Assembly (NCBI GenBank): GCA_015179045.1
Contig: WHUZ01000081.1
Coordinates: 1-64,000 of the forward strand
Reading direction: 5' to 3'
Length of the DNA stretch: 64,000 nucleotides
Origin: Kalaharituber pfeilii
Lineage: Eukaryota; Ascomycota; Pezizomycetes; Pezizales; Pezizaceae
Position numbers and translations under genes: made by a program. The notes beneath the pieces were generated by a model. It was given only the letters and a program-made list of their open reading frames with translations. It had not been told where the DNA came from and did not search any database. Position 1 is the stretch's first letter, and the number at the start of each line of letters is the position of its first letter. Shown here one piece after another: positions 30,577 through 41,743 of the stretch.

Positions 30577-30802
30577 GGCAGGCAGGCTATACTGGCAGGC
30601 GGCTATACTAGCAGGCGGGCTGTACTGGCAGGCGGGGTATACGAGCAGGCGGGCTGTACTGGCAGGCAGGCTATACTGGCAGGCGGGCTATACTAGCAGG
30701 CGCGCTGTACTGGCAGGCGGGCTATACTGGCAGGCGGCCATACTAGTAGGCGGGCTGTACTGGCAGGAGGGCTATACTGGCAGGCGGGCTATACTAGCAG
30801 CT
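30577..30802. repeat. 17-bp minisatellite, about 13 copies
   Basis: The unit is ctatactggcaggcggg, with alternate units reading ctgtactggcaggcggg and ctatactagcaggcggg, so a higher-order pattern of two or three variants is likely. A related g/c-rich repeat (ttgccggcggtcgtggc) continues to about 30930. Confidence 0.92.
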
Positions 30803-31448
30803 TGCTAGCTACTTAAGTACCTATAGCTAGCCGGTTCTATGAGCTTGCCGGCTGTTGGCGGGAGGCGGTCATGGCTTGCCGGCAGTCGTGGCTTGCTGGC
30901 GGTCGTGGCTTGCCGGCGGTTGTGGCTTAGTGTGCGGAGACTGTAGGGCGTGGGCTGTGACAGTTATAGAGGTATTGGTATGTAAGATAAGGTTAGAGGT
31001 TAGCAAGTCTAGTTTGAGACTGAGACAAAGGTATGTACCTCAGTTATTCCATAATTAATGTTTTTTGAAATTGCATTTTGACCTCTCCATAGAGATAGTC
31101 TATCATATCTACTGACTTCTCTGTGGCAGATGGATTACAAACGTTGCATTCTGATATCGCACAGGCCGCTCTTGGCGTCTCTTGGCGCAGCACAAAATTC
31201 ATGCATGTCTCGACCACCCAAGGGATATTGAGACTTTCTGTACTGTAGCACATACAATCAGCAACCTTCTCTTCTCTTCTTTTCGCACCCACGCACTCGC
31301 ACTCACATTTGGTCGTACGTTCGTTCTGCCGATTCTCACCGCTCCGGTCCATCGAAAGGCAATAGTGGATACTATCTGTCTATCTTGCAGTACCTGAAAG
31401 CGAGTACAAAGAATATCTACCGAGACCTACCGCACATCAAGACCCAAT

Positions 31449-32423
31449 ATGCCAGCGCGGCCAAAGATAAACAAGAAGAAGGTGGAGAAGCCTAAGCTCT
31501 CGGGCAAGGGTGAAGAACCAGCAAAAAACAAGCCCCAGGAGAAGACGCAGACAGAGGCCAGACTGTTTGAGTATTATCAGGACGCAACGTGGGTATACAT
31601 TGGATACCCCGCATCAAAGGAGGAGACCCTGGGGGACCTTCCGAAAATGATGTATCGAGTGAAGGAACTTGCGAGGCAAATGAAACTCAACATCGAAATC
31701 ACCTCGGTCACACACGACGCCCCTGGGTCCATCAAAGTGAGAGTAAAGACTAAGGAGCAAGCGCTTCTGCTTGAAAACCTCAAGCTCAAGCTAGATAAGG
31801 AGACCACATCTGTCATCAAGCTTTATAAAGGAGGATCGAATAGAACGTTTGCGCTCCACCGCTTCGGACCGGCGACGAACGAGCAGGTTTACGAGGCGGT
31901 TCGCAATGTCTTCGGGCCCGAATTTTCACTGCATTTCCGGGAAATTTCTGGGATCAGGCTCGGGGAGGCCCTAGTTCGATTGAAGAGGCTGCCCCGGCAA
32001 ATTCCGAAGACCATTCCAGTGGCAGACTGGAATATTAACGTTGTAGCGCCAACAAGTTTTACAAGAGGGAAGTGCCCACTCTGTGGATACAACGAACATA
32101 ACGGAGGGTGCACGGATACGATCAGATACGACCCGAAGATGAGCACCGAGGAGAAAGCTAGGGTAGAGGTCAAAAGGGCAAAGAGGGAGAACAAGAGGGA
32201 GGAACGCAAGGACAAGGTAGGCCCCCTTCCCGAACACACCCTGCGATCGCCCGCAATTAATTCCTATGACCTTTACACCTTAGAGGAGGAAATTGAGAGC
32301 CGAACGGAAGAAAGCCAAGGAAGTCCGCCTCTGCACCCCAGCGGGAGAGGAAATGGAGGTGGTGCGCTCCTCCCCGCCCCCGATTCCGGACCCGGCAGTG
32401 CGTGGGCCCCTGGATCCCAGTGA
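31449..32423 (+). CDS. LINE ORF1-family D protein, copy 3 (intact 324 codons)
   Basis: This is a complete gag-like ORF1. After a Lys/Pro-rich start comes a conserved N-terminal block (LFEYYQDATWVYIGYPASKE), then a likely RNA-recognition-like fold (IEITSVTHDAPGSIKVRV; ALLLENLKLKLDKE). The central block is YKGGSNRTF...RFGPATNEQV, and the zinc knuckle CPLCGYNEHNGGC is spaced C-x2-C-x4-H-x3-C, one residue shorter than the usual CCHC. A Lys/Arg/Glu helix follows, and then a Pro-rich tail whose end differs in frame from copy 1. The leader just upstream (31330-31448) resembles that of copies 1 and 2. No ORF2 follows within 1 kb, so the copy cannot move alone. It is the reference for reading the two broken copies. 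Confidence 0.75.
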   Translation: MPARPKINKKKVEKPKLSGKGEEPAKNKPQEKTQTEARLFEYYQDATWVYIGYPASKEETLGDLPKMMYRVKELARQMKLNIEITSVTHDAPGSIKVRVKTKEQALLLENLKLKLDKETTSVIKLYKGGSNRTFALHRFGPATNEQVYEAVRNVFGPEFSLHFREISGIRLGEALVRLKRLPRQIPKTIPVADWNINVVAPTSFTRGKCPLCGYNEHNGGCTDTIRYDPKMSTEEKARVEVKRAKRENKREERKDKVGPLPEHTLRSPAINSYDLYTLEEEIESRTEESQGSPPLHPSGRGNGGGALLPAPDSGPGSAWAPGSQ

Positions 32424-32523
32424 ACACTCGAACACTTGTGGTCGGAGGGGGGAACCCAAACCCAGTATCGTGCAGGAGGGGGGAGGTTGGAGGAGAGCTG
32501 GGAGGCAGAAGCCATCTTTGAGA

Positions 32524-33400
32524 TGACAGTAGATCGGCTCGGTAAGCAGACACCAGGAGGACTATCATATCATTAGCATTTTACAAGAGGTCAACTGCGT
32601 GGGATCTCGACAGCATAGCAGTAGCAGCTTGAGAACCCTACGGACTGCTGTTACTAACTTCCCGGATATTGTAGCTCCACCCTATGGCACCTCTATAGTA
32701 TAGCAGTATGGCAGGTCGGCAGCATGGCATTGCGGCATATCGATGGAATGGTGAGTGCGTAGACACAGGATGCACGGGGCTAATGCGGACTTCTTGGATA
32801 CTGCAGTACAACCCGCATGCACCTCGACGGTATACCAGTATGGCGCCCTACGGTATGGTAGCATGGCTGTTCGTCAGCATGGAAGGGTGCGGAAATTGGA
32901 GTCCTACTGTATATATATATCTGGCTAGAATTGAATTAATGTTTATACTTGAATATACCTTCGAGTTCATAATTCGCAATGTAGCATGCATGAGCTTGAT
33001 AATACCTTGTTTAAGTTCCTGAATATCGTAATCTTGCCGCACTATTTAGGGCCGTATATATGGCTGGGCCCATTCATATTTGCTTCAATCAATACTACTA
33101 CTCTGATCTCTCTAACAATAACTTCCTCGATGACTTTTTCTAAGTTTCATACTATCTCCTTAATATATTCTTTTCACCTCTTTCTTCAGATCCTTTTCCT
33201 TACAGCCGTCATAGTTATAGGGAGATTTTGCTGGCACCAGGGATACTCCCAAGGAGCCATCAGTGATAGCTGCGCCAAGATCCTACGGAAGAAAACACCC
33301 TCAGCCTGTCTGGGTCCCGGGAAACCACCTCTGTTTGACTCCTCTCCATCTTCACCAATTTTTACATTCTGAAATTATTGATTCTGTGACCTGATTCATA
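32524..33400. other. Non-coding stretch with a spaced direct repeat
   Basis: No gene is supported. Positions 32658-32713 and 32788-32843 are imperfect direct copies (acttc.tggata.tg.ag ... cagtatggc) spaced 130 bp apart. Confidence 0.5.
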
Positions 33401-33539
33401 CGAACAACCACAAATCCGCGAATGTTGAAGAATACAGCTCCAGCGACACCAGCACCTCCAGGAATACCAGCACCTCCAGCAATATTAGCACCTCTGCTAA
33501 CACCAGACCGACATTAGCTTTAGCTTCCCGTACTGCAGC

Positions 33540-33860
33540 TGGAAGAGATAAACTTAGCACTATCAATCCTAATCATGCTGCATATATGATATGTCCTTTT
33601 CCCACATGGAGAGGCAGGTTTGCATTGGGGTTTGCACTTGCAAAATGAGCATGGAATCGCCAATGCACATGTCCCCCAGCGAGCCCATTATCGCTACTGG
33701 TTACATATAAGGCGGAATGAACCATGTACATTGCTCCAGGCTCAGCGACTGTTTGAACAATATGTTGTGGATGCATGGGCTGCTTGTGATCAGAATAAGC
33801 TCGCATGGCTACGTACACATCATTCAAACTCTCAGCTATGCAATGGTTTAGCTGATAAAA
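33540..33860 (+). pseudogene. Helitron helicase-like domain remnant
   Basis: The tract at 33680-33860 reads HYRYWLHIRRNEPC, RLFEQYVVDAWAACDQNKL and AWLRTHHSNSQLCNGLAD. This matches the order of conserved positions in the N-terminal helicase-like domain of Helitron proteins (YR.H.R, LFQQ..VDAWA..EQ.RL.W.R, GL.D). Just upstream, in another frame, is INPNHAAYMICPFPTWRG. No helicase or Rep motif follows. I assign it from remembered family features, so confidence is moderate. Confidence 0.5.
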
Positions 33861-33994
33861 AAAAAATCGTGAAAAGTAAAACAACTTACCCTGGTTTCGC
33901 AACAGGGATCCTCAGCTACCCTATCATAGAAGCCTACCAGATAGAGTCTGGGCACAAGAACACTCCATGCCTTTATTGGAGCAGAAAGTAACAT

Positions 33995-35250
33995 ATAACA
34001 GAAGATATAAATTAAAACTAAAAATGAAGCAAGAATTTGGTTACCAGCTTCATGGATGGTCAAGCCGTGGAAACTGCTCTTTTTCCCTCCCATTCCCCCA
34101 TCTCCCTCTAAACCCATGAAATCTCCTCTCCTCCAGCAAATTCCACTGCCCGAAAAAGTCACCATCAATCGAAATGATCATGCCGAGTGTGCTAAGGGTG
34201 TTGGGTGAGGGAATATAGTCATACTTTCCGGACTTGAGTTTACGGTTCTAACGGCATGTGTGGAGGTGCCGGGTGGTGAGGCATGCAGGGGCATTGGTGG
34301 GAGTGATGGCATTAGAGGAATTGGGGGAGGAAGGGGTTTTGGGAATCCATCCCATCTAACGCAGGTCCACCCCAAAAAAACATCTCCGGAGTCTTCGAAG
34401 CCGGGGAAGGCACCACGCTGTCTAGTTGTAGGGTCGATATATCCACGTGCAGCTTTAAATGGTGTGGGAGTGTCATTGTCATTATTGTCATAGGAGGAGT
34501 GATGGCATTTTGGAGCATTGGGGCCACCAGGATTGGAGGTGCGTTTTCCGATTTTTGCCCATCATGGTTGGTGGGTGAGTTGGAAGTTCGAACAAGAGGT
34601 TTGGAGGTGTTGAGTTGAGCTGCAGGAGGCCCGCGTGCTACCGGCACCACCCGCATGCCCCTTCGAGTCCTCCATGCAGTCTTGGGGTAGTTTTGCACAA
34701 GCTTTTAACTAAGGCAGCCCTCAAAGGGCAAGAGGAATTGTAGACAAAGATTCGACTTCGAATTGATTACGAGTGGAAGGGACCTTCCCTGGGTATATAG
34801 TGATGACTGTTCCCATTTGATTGTATACTTCTGCACAAAAGGTGAAGGTATTCATGCCGCCTTACCCCATTAAAGACCCCACTTCGTACCCCAGATCGAC
34901 ATTGTATGGATATGTCCACTGCACGAATTTAGGCGGCATTAAACTAAGCGGTAAGTCCCCACGCTGCATGCCTGTCTGGAATAAGGGGACCTGAGTGCGG
35001 CAGTCACATTATTAAACCCAAGATAAATAAGGTCGCAGATGAGCTTGGGGGCCGAACAGTGTTGGAGCATTGAAGATTGATGCATAGCTCGAACTTGCTG
35101 AATATATATATATATATCATTACTTGTGTGCCTATGACGAGATTAAGTAGAAAGGAGATAAATGCAGAAAATTAAAAACAAAATCAAAAAAGAACTTAAT
35201 CCAAGAACGTAAAGACATTTGATTTATCTCTTTATCCACCTCAGCAGCTC
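33995..35250. other. No recognised gene
   Basis: Open stretches exist on the minus strand around 34178-34698 (Pro/Ser/Thr-rich), but they lack recognisable domains and clear codon structure. A (ta)n tract is at 35101-35117. Confidence 0.45.
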
Positions 35251-35252
35251 CA

Positions 35253-35585
35253 CTACAGGGTCCCTCTCCCCCATCTTCCTGCCAGGGGCCTATATAATGC
35301 CTTCAACCCTCCTGGCCATCTTCTCCTCCATACCCCGCAGTTGTTCCAAATGTGTATCACTGTCTCCTCTCTTCCGCACCATCTACAACCTGGGCTGTCC
35401 CCCTTGTCCACCTTATGTCTCCATACCCTCAGGCTTTTCCCTCCCCAGCAGTCCTGCCATCGTGCATACCAAATCTGTAACGGTCTATAGCTCATTCCTT
35501 TCCTGAGCTCACTGTGCCCTGGCCGCCATACGCATTCCTGCTTCCGTGACCTTCTTGTCCTGATACGATAGGAAGGATTGGGCGG
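35253..35585 (-). pseudogene. LINE-B-like ORF2 C-terminal fragment
   Basis: It reads SYRPLQIWYARWQDCWGGK and then GDSPGCRWCGREETVIHIWNNC, which matches the LINE-B C-terminus at 7374-7734 (YRPLQIADRRKY...; SPECRWCGEAPENWEHVRKDC) in order and spacing of the C-x2-C...H...C motif. Identity is low, so it is an old copy or a related family. No poly(A) or duplication is seen. Confidence 0.65.
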
Positions 35586-35589
35586 GATG

Positions 35590-36889
35590 GGTGCAATAAA
35601 CAAACAAATTTCCTATATATCATTCCATAGTATGCCACTAAATTAATAAGCAATTCAGGGTAATACTCTCCACCTCGATACTTTCTGGTGGTTTCTCCCG
35701 TCCTCCCTTCCCCCTTCCTCTTCTATCAATTCCATGTATATACCTATTTCACTTTCTGTAAGCTATGTACTTACTGGTCAAGTATGTAAATCCGTTAATA
35801 TTAGATGTTTTGAAATGAAGCGAGTAAGTTAAGAATTATGGATGAGTGTGGATGGGCTTCTAGATGGATAGAGAGGTGGAGGTAGATAATAGATTGATTG
35901 ATATAATGACAAGGTAAATACAGGACTAGAATAGATCGATAGATTGATATATAAATTCACGTAACTATACATTTACACTTACATAAAATAGCAAAGAACA
36001 AAAGGCAACTTACACTGACAATATCAGGTCATTCTGTGAAGCCTGTAATATAACTCCATATCCAGCCAGAGGTATGCTCAATCTTTCCCATGATACGAGT
36101 GTGCCATGCCAAGTCATTTCACATCGCCAAAGAAGCTTTCTCCCTTCCATCAGTCCGAACAAACGGTATCTTCTCTCCCCAATACGGAGACATTTTAAAA
36201 GGACTATGCGCAAGTACCACCCCAACATTTGTTTCCGGCAACTGCACCCATTGCAGAGCTTCCAATGTCGGATTTAAATCCATGGTCTGCCCAAGTACAC
36301 TCACCTGCCATCTCCATACTATTGCTTGAATCGACCATAACCGACTACAAAAGAAGAATATACAACTCTACATGCGATTGCGACGAAAGACCAACCAGAT
36401 TATGAGCTCGAGTGACCATCTGTCCTAATAAAATATGTATAAGGAAAAAAATAGAAGGCGGAAGTAAAAACGAGTTGCCCCGGTTCCAACTCCCAATTGT
36501 TCATCATTAGAAATTCTAACTCCCAAGAGATCATTGTTGGAACCGGAGCATTACAGTCCATCTCAGTGAGATGCCGGACAACCCTCTTCCCCAGCTCAGA
36601 CTCGAACCGGGGCCCTCAATTCTACACCCCTCCATGGCGCTTGTGGTTACCTCCATCGCTGGAGACCACAGCATTCCACTTCAACCAAGGCGCAGGTCAG
36701 TTCAAAAAGGTACCAACAAAAAAAGAATTTCAACCTATGCCTCCCTTCCCACCCCACCACCACCAACATCACCACCACCATCACCCTTCCCCCATCCTCT
36801 TTAGTCTTACTCTTACCATTCCTAAGCTTTTACCACCGTTTTCTAATTACTACGCACCTCCAGAACATCATACGACGGATACTTGAAAC
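35590..36889. other. Boundary of transposon and gene zones; no supported gene
   Basis: A minus-strand open tract at 36010-36304 (SVLGQTMDLNPTLEALQW..., one internal stop) looks coding in composition, but I do not recognise it. A perfect 9-bp inverted repeat, ggttccaac/gttggaacc, lies around 36480-36550. A CACCAC-rich stretch precedes the next gene. Confidence 0.4.
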
Positions 36890-39682
36890 ATGGATACTAA
36901 TGCAGGTGCCATACTACCTTGGACATCGGCTTTGCAGCAGAGGGACTTCACAAATACCCTAGATGCTAAGAAAAGCAATTTGTTTCAGCAAGGCATGGCC
37001 GTGCAGGAGCGTCTGCTGGCAGCTTTGCACGATCCACAGTGTCCCTTCTCCGAGACATTCCGTAAAGCTGGACTGGACGCCTGTCAGGACTTTCAAGCCC
37101 TTTGGAAGCACCTGCCCACCTATCTAGTCCTATTACGGGAGGGAAATTGGCTCGGTGCTCTGCAAGCACTGTATGAGTTGCAGCTTCCTGGACTTGCTTC
37201 CTTTGAACACTTGGAGGAAGGCACAGATTGTGATGATAGTGTGCGGGTACACAATCTTTGGAATGGGGAATTTCATGGGCGGTCTTTACAAGCCCTCAAG
37301 CAGATGCTGCACACCTACGAGCACCAATGGTCAAAATCACCTCAGCATTTCTATTCCAAAAGCTTAGTGATGTTTCAAAGCTCCGGAACAGGAAAATCTC
37401 GCCTCGCCGACGAAATTGGTAAAGAGAATTTTCAGTTCTCTTTCGTATTCCGGAAGCAAGGGGAAACAGGATACCCTCCTGCTGACGCCGAAATAATTTC
37501 CTATTTCGACAATTCTAGCGACAGCAAATACCCTGCTGATACCAAAGTTGCATCATTTCTGGGCGCTTTGGGCATGATTGGTATGACCCATACGTCCCTT
37601 ATGACCACCTTCATGCTGCTACGCTTAGCAGGGGGTATCATAGAAACATGAAGCTAGCGAGTTGCTGATTTTCGTAGGTCTCCGGTGGTACGGAGAACAA
37701 TGCATACAAAATTCATATATCTCAGCACCAGAGCTTGCTCGCAAATGGAACTCTCTAATGGCACCTATCATCAGCAACAGCGGCGATAGGTCGAAGTATG
37801 CCAAGTTAAGTCGGTCAAAATTTCGGACGGACTTTTGTCTCCAACTAAAGCAGGAAGCTGAAAAGCTCTGCTATACACTGAGTACCATGCATCAAGTGTG
37901 TTTCGTAACTTTGTTAATATGCTGAAAATACAAACTAATAAATACAATTTAGGGCAACCTTCGGGCTACAGACGTGCTTCACGATCCAAGGCTTTATGCA
38001 ATTGTTGTGGAGCCACTCAGCCAAATGATGGAGCTTGTCCAAAGCAGATCATTTAATCCGGAAGCCCTGCGGATCAGTGCAAAGCGATGGTGCTTCTGGT
38101 GTTAGATGAAGCAGCCAACATTCCAGGCACAATTCTTCCCAGCATACGTCATCTTTTGAGAGTGTTTACTCTCCAACCTCTCTGGACATTGTTCCTATCA
38201 ACATATAATAGTATCCCAAAACTACAGCCAGCTCTTAAAGAGGATCCCTCTGCCAGAATTCGCAGAAGGCAATTTGAAAGGCACGAACCTTTTGTTGGTT
38301 TACAGCTTGATATCGAGCTCGACAAAAGATTTGGTGATCAAGAGCTTGCAAAGGAAGAACTTTCAAAGCCGCTCGGAAGCTTTGCAACACCTGACCATCT
38401 AACTTTATTCGGAAGGCCATTGTGGCGCATACACAGTCAAAGCCCATTGGAGACATTATGTTCTTTTGTAGAGATGAAACTGCTGGGTGGAACAGTGGTC
38501 TTTGATTTCAACAACCAGAACCATGTGTTTGCAGTACTCTCCTTCCGTATACTCCTCGATCCCTGTATTAATTGCGAGGAGAGTACGAAATTGGTCACGG
38601 AGTCCGTGAACTCACATCTGAGATTGGTGATAGGCATGGATCAGGAAGCTAGTAGCTTCAGAACGATATCACCATCGGAACCTATCGTAGCTCATGTAGC
38701 AGCATCGCTCTTGATGGGGGGAGGGTACACACTTACGTCATGTCAGGGCCGGGATCCAACTCTTGTGTGGTCGAGAAGTATCACAATACTGTCTCATTTA
38801 CTTGCTCGAGGGGTGGTGGATAAGGGACTAAAGGGAGAGTTACTTGCAAGGATCCTTGTGATTCTCACTAGGGACTTTATGTTTTCAAAGAGTCCCGGCT
38901 GGGATCCGGTGACCTTCAACTGGTCTCAATCGTTCCGGGCTCTTGATTTCCTAGCATCCTTGATTCATCCAAGCTACCATTCTATACTTTTTGACTTCCT
39001 CCCAATGACAACACCTACTCGATCAACGAAACACGAACTGACGGACGTCAAAGACTTCAAAACAACATTCAACAATGCGCGGATGAACATGAACCATTTC
39101 ACCTCTACTGAGACCCATCTACTGCCGGAGAATGTACCGGAGCTCCTATGGGAGTTAATGAGACAATGCGCAGGTCTACAATTGAGTGGTACTCAACCTG
39201 CTTGGGACCTCCTCATACCTATGTATTTAGGGCCCGAGATGGAGCCTTTTGACCCCAATTATCTTTCTGCAATTGCAATTCAAGTCAAAAATACAAAGAG
39301 GAAAAACAAACTTAGACTTGGGGCATTTGAAACGGCATACTTTCGAGAACTACAGCAACCAGTGATTACAATACTGATTGACTTTGGGGTTTCTAGTGAC
39401 GACCTCCCAAAGTGTCTGTACGCTTCAGGATCGATGCAAAAGGGTACTGCATGTTGGGGCATGCAGCTCCAAGGTTCAGGCAGTGGTGTTTGGAATGTTT
39501 TGGGTAACATGAACCTTGATGCCGCGTGCAAAGAGCTGCGGAGCGTGTTTTCCGCGCCAGAGCAAGATGACAGTCTGCATTTCGAGCTTTGCAACTTGAA
39601 CAACAGATTTAACAGGCATACTCGTAGCGAGCGTTTTATTGGATGCTTTGCTAATGAGGATAGTGACGCCGACGCTAACTAA
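36890..39682 (+). pseudogene. P-loop protein resembling Crinkler/RHS-type (CR) proteins, one frameshift
   Basis: Exon 1 is 36890-37634, intron 37635-37677, exon 2 37678-37895, intron 37896-37952, exon 3 from 37953; phases agree. The protein has an N-terminal helical region, then QSSGTGKSRLADE (Walker A, about residue 165), GYPPADAE, and a Walker B-like LVLDEAAN after position 38094. A single missing base near 38094 shifts the frame between SAKRWCF and LVLDEA. After it, 530 codons are open to the stop at 39680. This architecture (SSG.GKSR, GYPPAD, LDEA) is known from expanded fungal families related to Crinkler/RHS proteins, where the P-loop module is often joined to a nuclease-like domain; I see no certain nuclease motif here. 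Function is unknown. It could be intact if the missing base is a read error. Confidence 0.6.
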
Positions 39683-40152
39683 GTTCAGTCGCATGAGATC
39701 CATCAACCTACCAATTGCTGTATATATTCTAATCTTGAGAAGCTCTTTCTGCACTGTTGTTCACGACCTTCTCGAACCCTAGCATCTGGACACATTTGCC
39801 TCCAAAACTGCAAAATTTCAACGCCCAGTAACTCAACAACCACGAGGAGTTACAACATTCTGACTATAACAGCAGAAGCTACTTAAGCTAATCTACATGT
39901 CTATGCTCTTCCTTGCTTTTGCTTCAGTCACGAATCAAGTGGTAAAGAACATTACATGGATAGATGTATACATTGCAAAGCAAACGACCATTAATCGAAG
40001 GTCACCTTCTTCCCCCGTCGCCTGCACAATCGTCCCCGTCATCCTAGAGACCATCGTTCTATCCTTATTCTTCCCATAAATCTCTCCTTCCCCTTCTTCT
40101 TCTTCACCTTGCTTTTCTTCTGTTCTCTCCCCTCTTCTTCCTCCCCATTCCT
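39683..40152. other. Intergenic; convergent with the RRM pseudogene
   Basis: CT-rich sequence (40080-40150) lies downstream of the stop codons of two converging genes. Nothing else is seen. Confidence 0.5.
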
Positions 40153-41036
40153 CTATTCACGCTTCCCAAACCTCTTCTTATACCTCGTCTCCGGATCCTC
40201 TCCAAACTCCAATTTCAATATGCTGTCCTTGAAAAACCTCCTTTCTGCCCTCCTCTTCTTGCTCCTTTTCACTTCTTCCTTCCCCTCAAGCTCATCCTCA
40301 CCAGCAGCCATCCCTGCCTCTTCCTCAGCCGACACACCCTTCATGGCTCTCTGTACTTGCTCTGTGCTTGGAAAGTCAAAAAATCCAAACCTTCACATTT
40401 TCTTGAATCCTCGAACCGTGCTAATCGGAACCTGACGGGCACCCCTGCGAAAGCGAAGTGTGCCGCAATCTCCTCGTCTGTCGTTTCGAATGGCAAGTTG
40501 CCGACAAATAGAATCGACCTCGGCGGGTTCTTCGGTGTTGCTGCCCCGGAGGGATTACCCGTACCAATAGCTTTCTGCCCTTCCCCTTCCACCCCAGACG
40601 TGCTCTTCCCCGGCCGCCCCTCGAAGCTCTTTGCATCCTTGATTAACACCTTCCTGGGGCCTCGGTAGTTATCGCTCTTGTACTTCACTGCCCACTTGAC
40701 CCCTTCAGAGCACATTGAGATCCACATATGCAAACCCTCGGTTCTTGACTTCCTCCTTCCGAGTTGCGTCATTGCAGACTTTCTTCGTGTGGAGGTTTAT
40801 GCGAGTAATTTGCAGTACTGGCGGAGGTGGCACCGTGCCCTCACCCACATCACATCAGCATCACCACAAGCGGCAGGCTTCCCGGGCTTGGAGAAGAATT
40901 CCCGTAGGTCATTCTCTATAGTAGTATACGAGAGGTTTCCGATCCAGACGCCGTATTTGGACCGGTTTTGCGTTGCGTCAATGCCGTGGCTTTGCGGTTG
41001 TGTGGATGTAATAGCGTCGCAATGGCGCTGTGTCAT
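40153..41036 (-). pseudogene. Nop13-like nucleolar RRM protein, frameshifted
   Basis: This encodes an RNA-binding protein of the Nop13/Nop12-like type acting in ribosome biogenesis. Two RRM domains are visible. RRM1 has SKYGVWIGNLSYTT and RGFAYVDLN and ends in VLIKDAKSFEGR; RRM2 has RSILFVGNLPFETTDEE and FRLARFEDSRKCEG. A basic C-terminus with RRFFKDSILKLEFGEDPETR follows. The frame changes at about 40840 (after GDADV), about 40745 (after YVDLN) and about 40370, where a run of six T interrupts FFDFPST. The N-terminal region expected before RRM1 is absent. Three frameshifts in 900 bp argue for a pseudogene, though one sits in a homopolymer and could be a read error. Confidence 0.7.
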
Positions 41037-41060
41037 AATGGTACCGCCTATAACTCGGTA

Positions 41061-41740
41061 GCCAGATTCGAATGAAAAGTCTCAGGCCGTCTGGAGACTT
41101 AAAAATCTAGCTAGGACGGTGCTTTCAGCTGGCGTAGTTATTTGCTCATGTAGGATTAGCTGTCATGGACAAGACTGCCAAATTGCACTACCATGAATAG
41201 ATGCCATACTGCATACCTGTTGCCATTTTAAGCTTATGTCCTGCCTGCACCAAAGATCTAAATCTAGACTCTAGAAGCCATACTACTAGCCAGATTAAAA
41301 AGTATCTGAACAAGCTGACTGGTGCATATGCAATATGCATTGTCTGGTAGATACTTAGCATATTTTGTGTACTTGGCTCTGAATAGCTGACATAAGTATG
41401 TGAAAGTCCGGCTTATTCTCGTACCAGCGGCCAAAGCTCACAAGTTTGAACTAAGCGGAGAACACAAATACTACAGGTTTGGTAGAGGTACTATATCAGC
41501 AGAGATCATTACTTGCGCCACGGTGGATACTTATAAAGGATAGTTACGGTGTTTGTGGGATTGAAATCCTTTTGTTATAAGCCATCTGTAATTAATTTCA
41601 TGTACCATGGCTGTTTTGGGTAAACATATTCGATCATACAAATGTTACCCTCGACCATAGTATTCCCACTTCAGCCGTTACCCTCAACTACCTCATCCCC
41701 CAACTAAACCAATACCTCTCGTACCCTGCATTCCCAAAAT
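41061..41740. other. No recognised gene
   Basis: No supported reading frame. The text aaaagtctcagg at 41078 recurs near 62476, which may mark a shared repeat, but no element boundary is visible. Confidence 0.4.
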
Positions 41741-41743
41741 CCC

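Noticed and set aside
30577..30802. CRISPR-like array
   Set aside because: Units are contiguous 17-bp tandem repeats without unique spacers, in a eukaryotic genome.
36590..36700. tRNA-like B-box text (minus-strand ggttcgagtctg)
   Set aside because: The T-arm stem, anticodon arm and acceptor stem do not form; no tRNA is supported.
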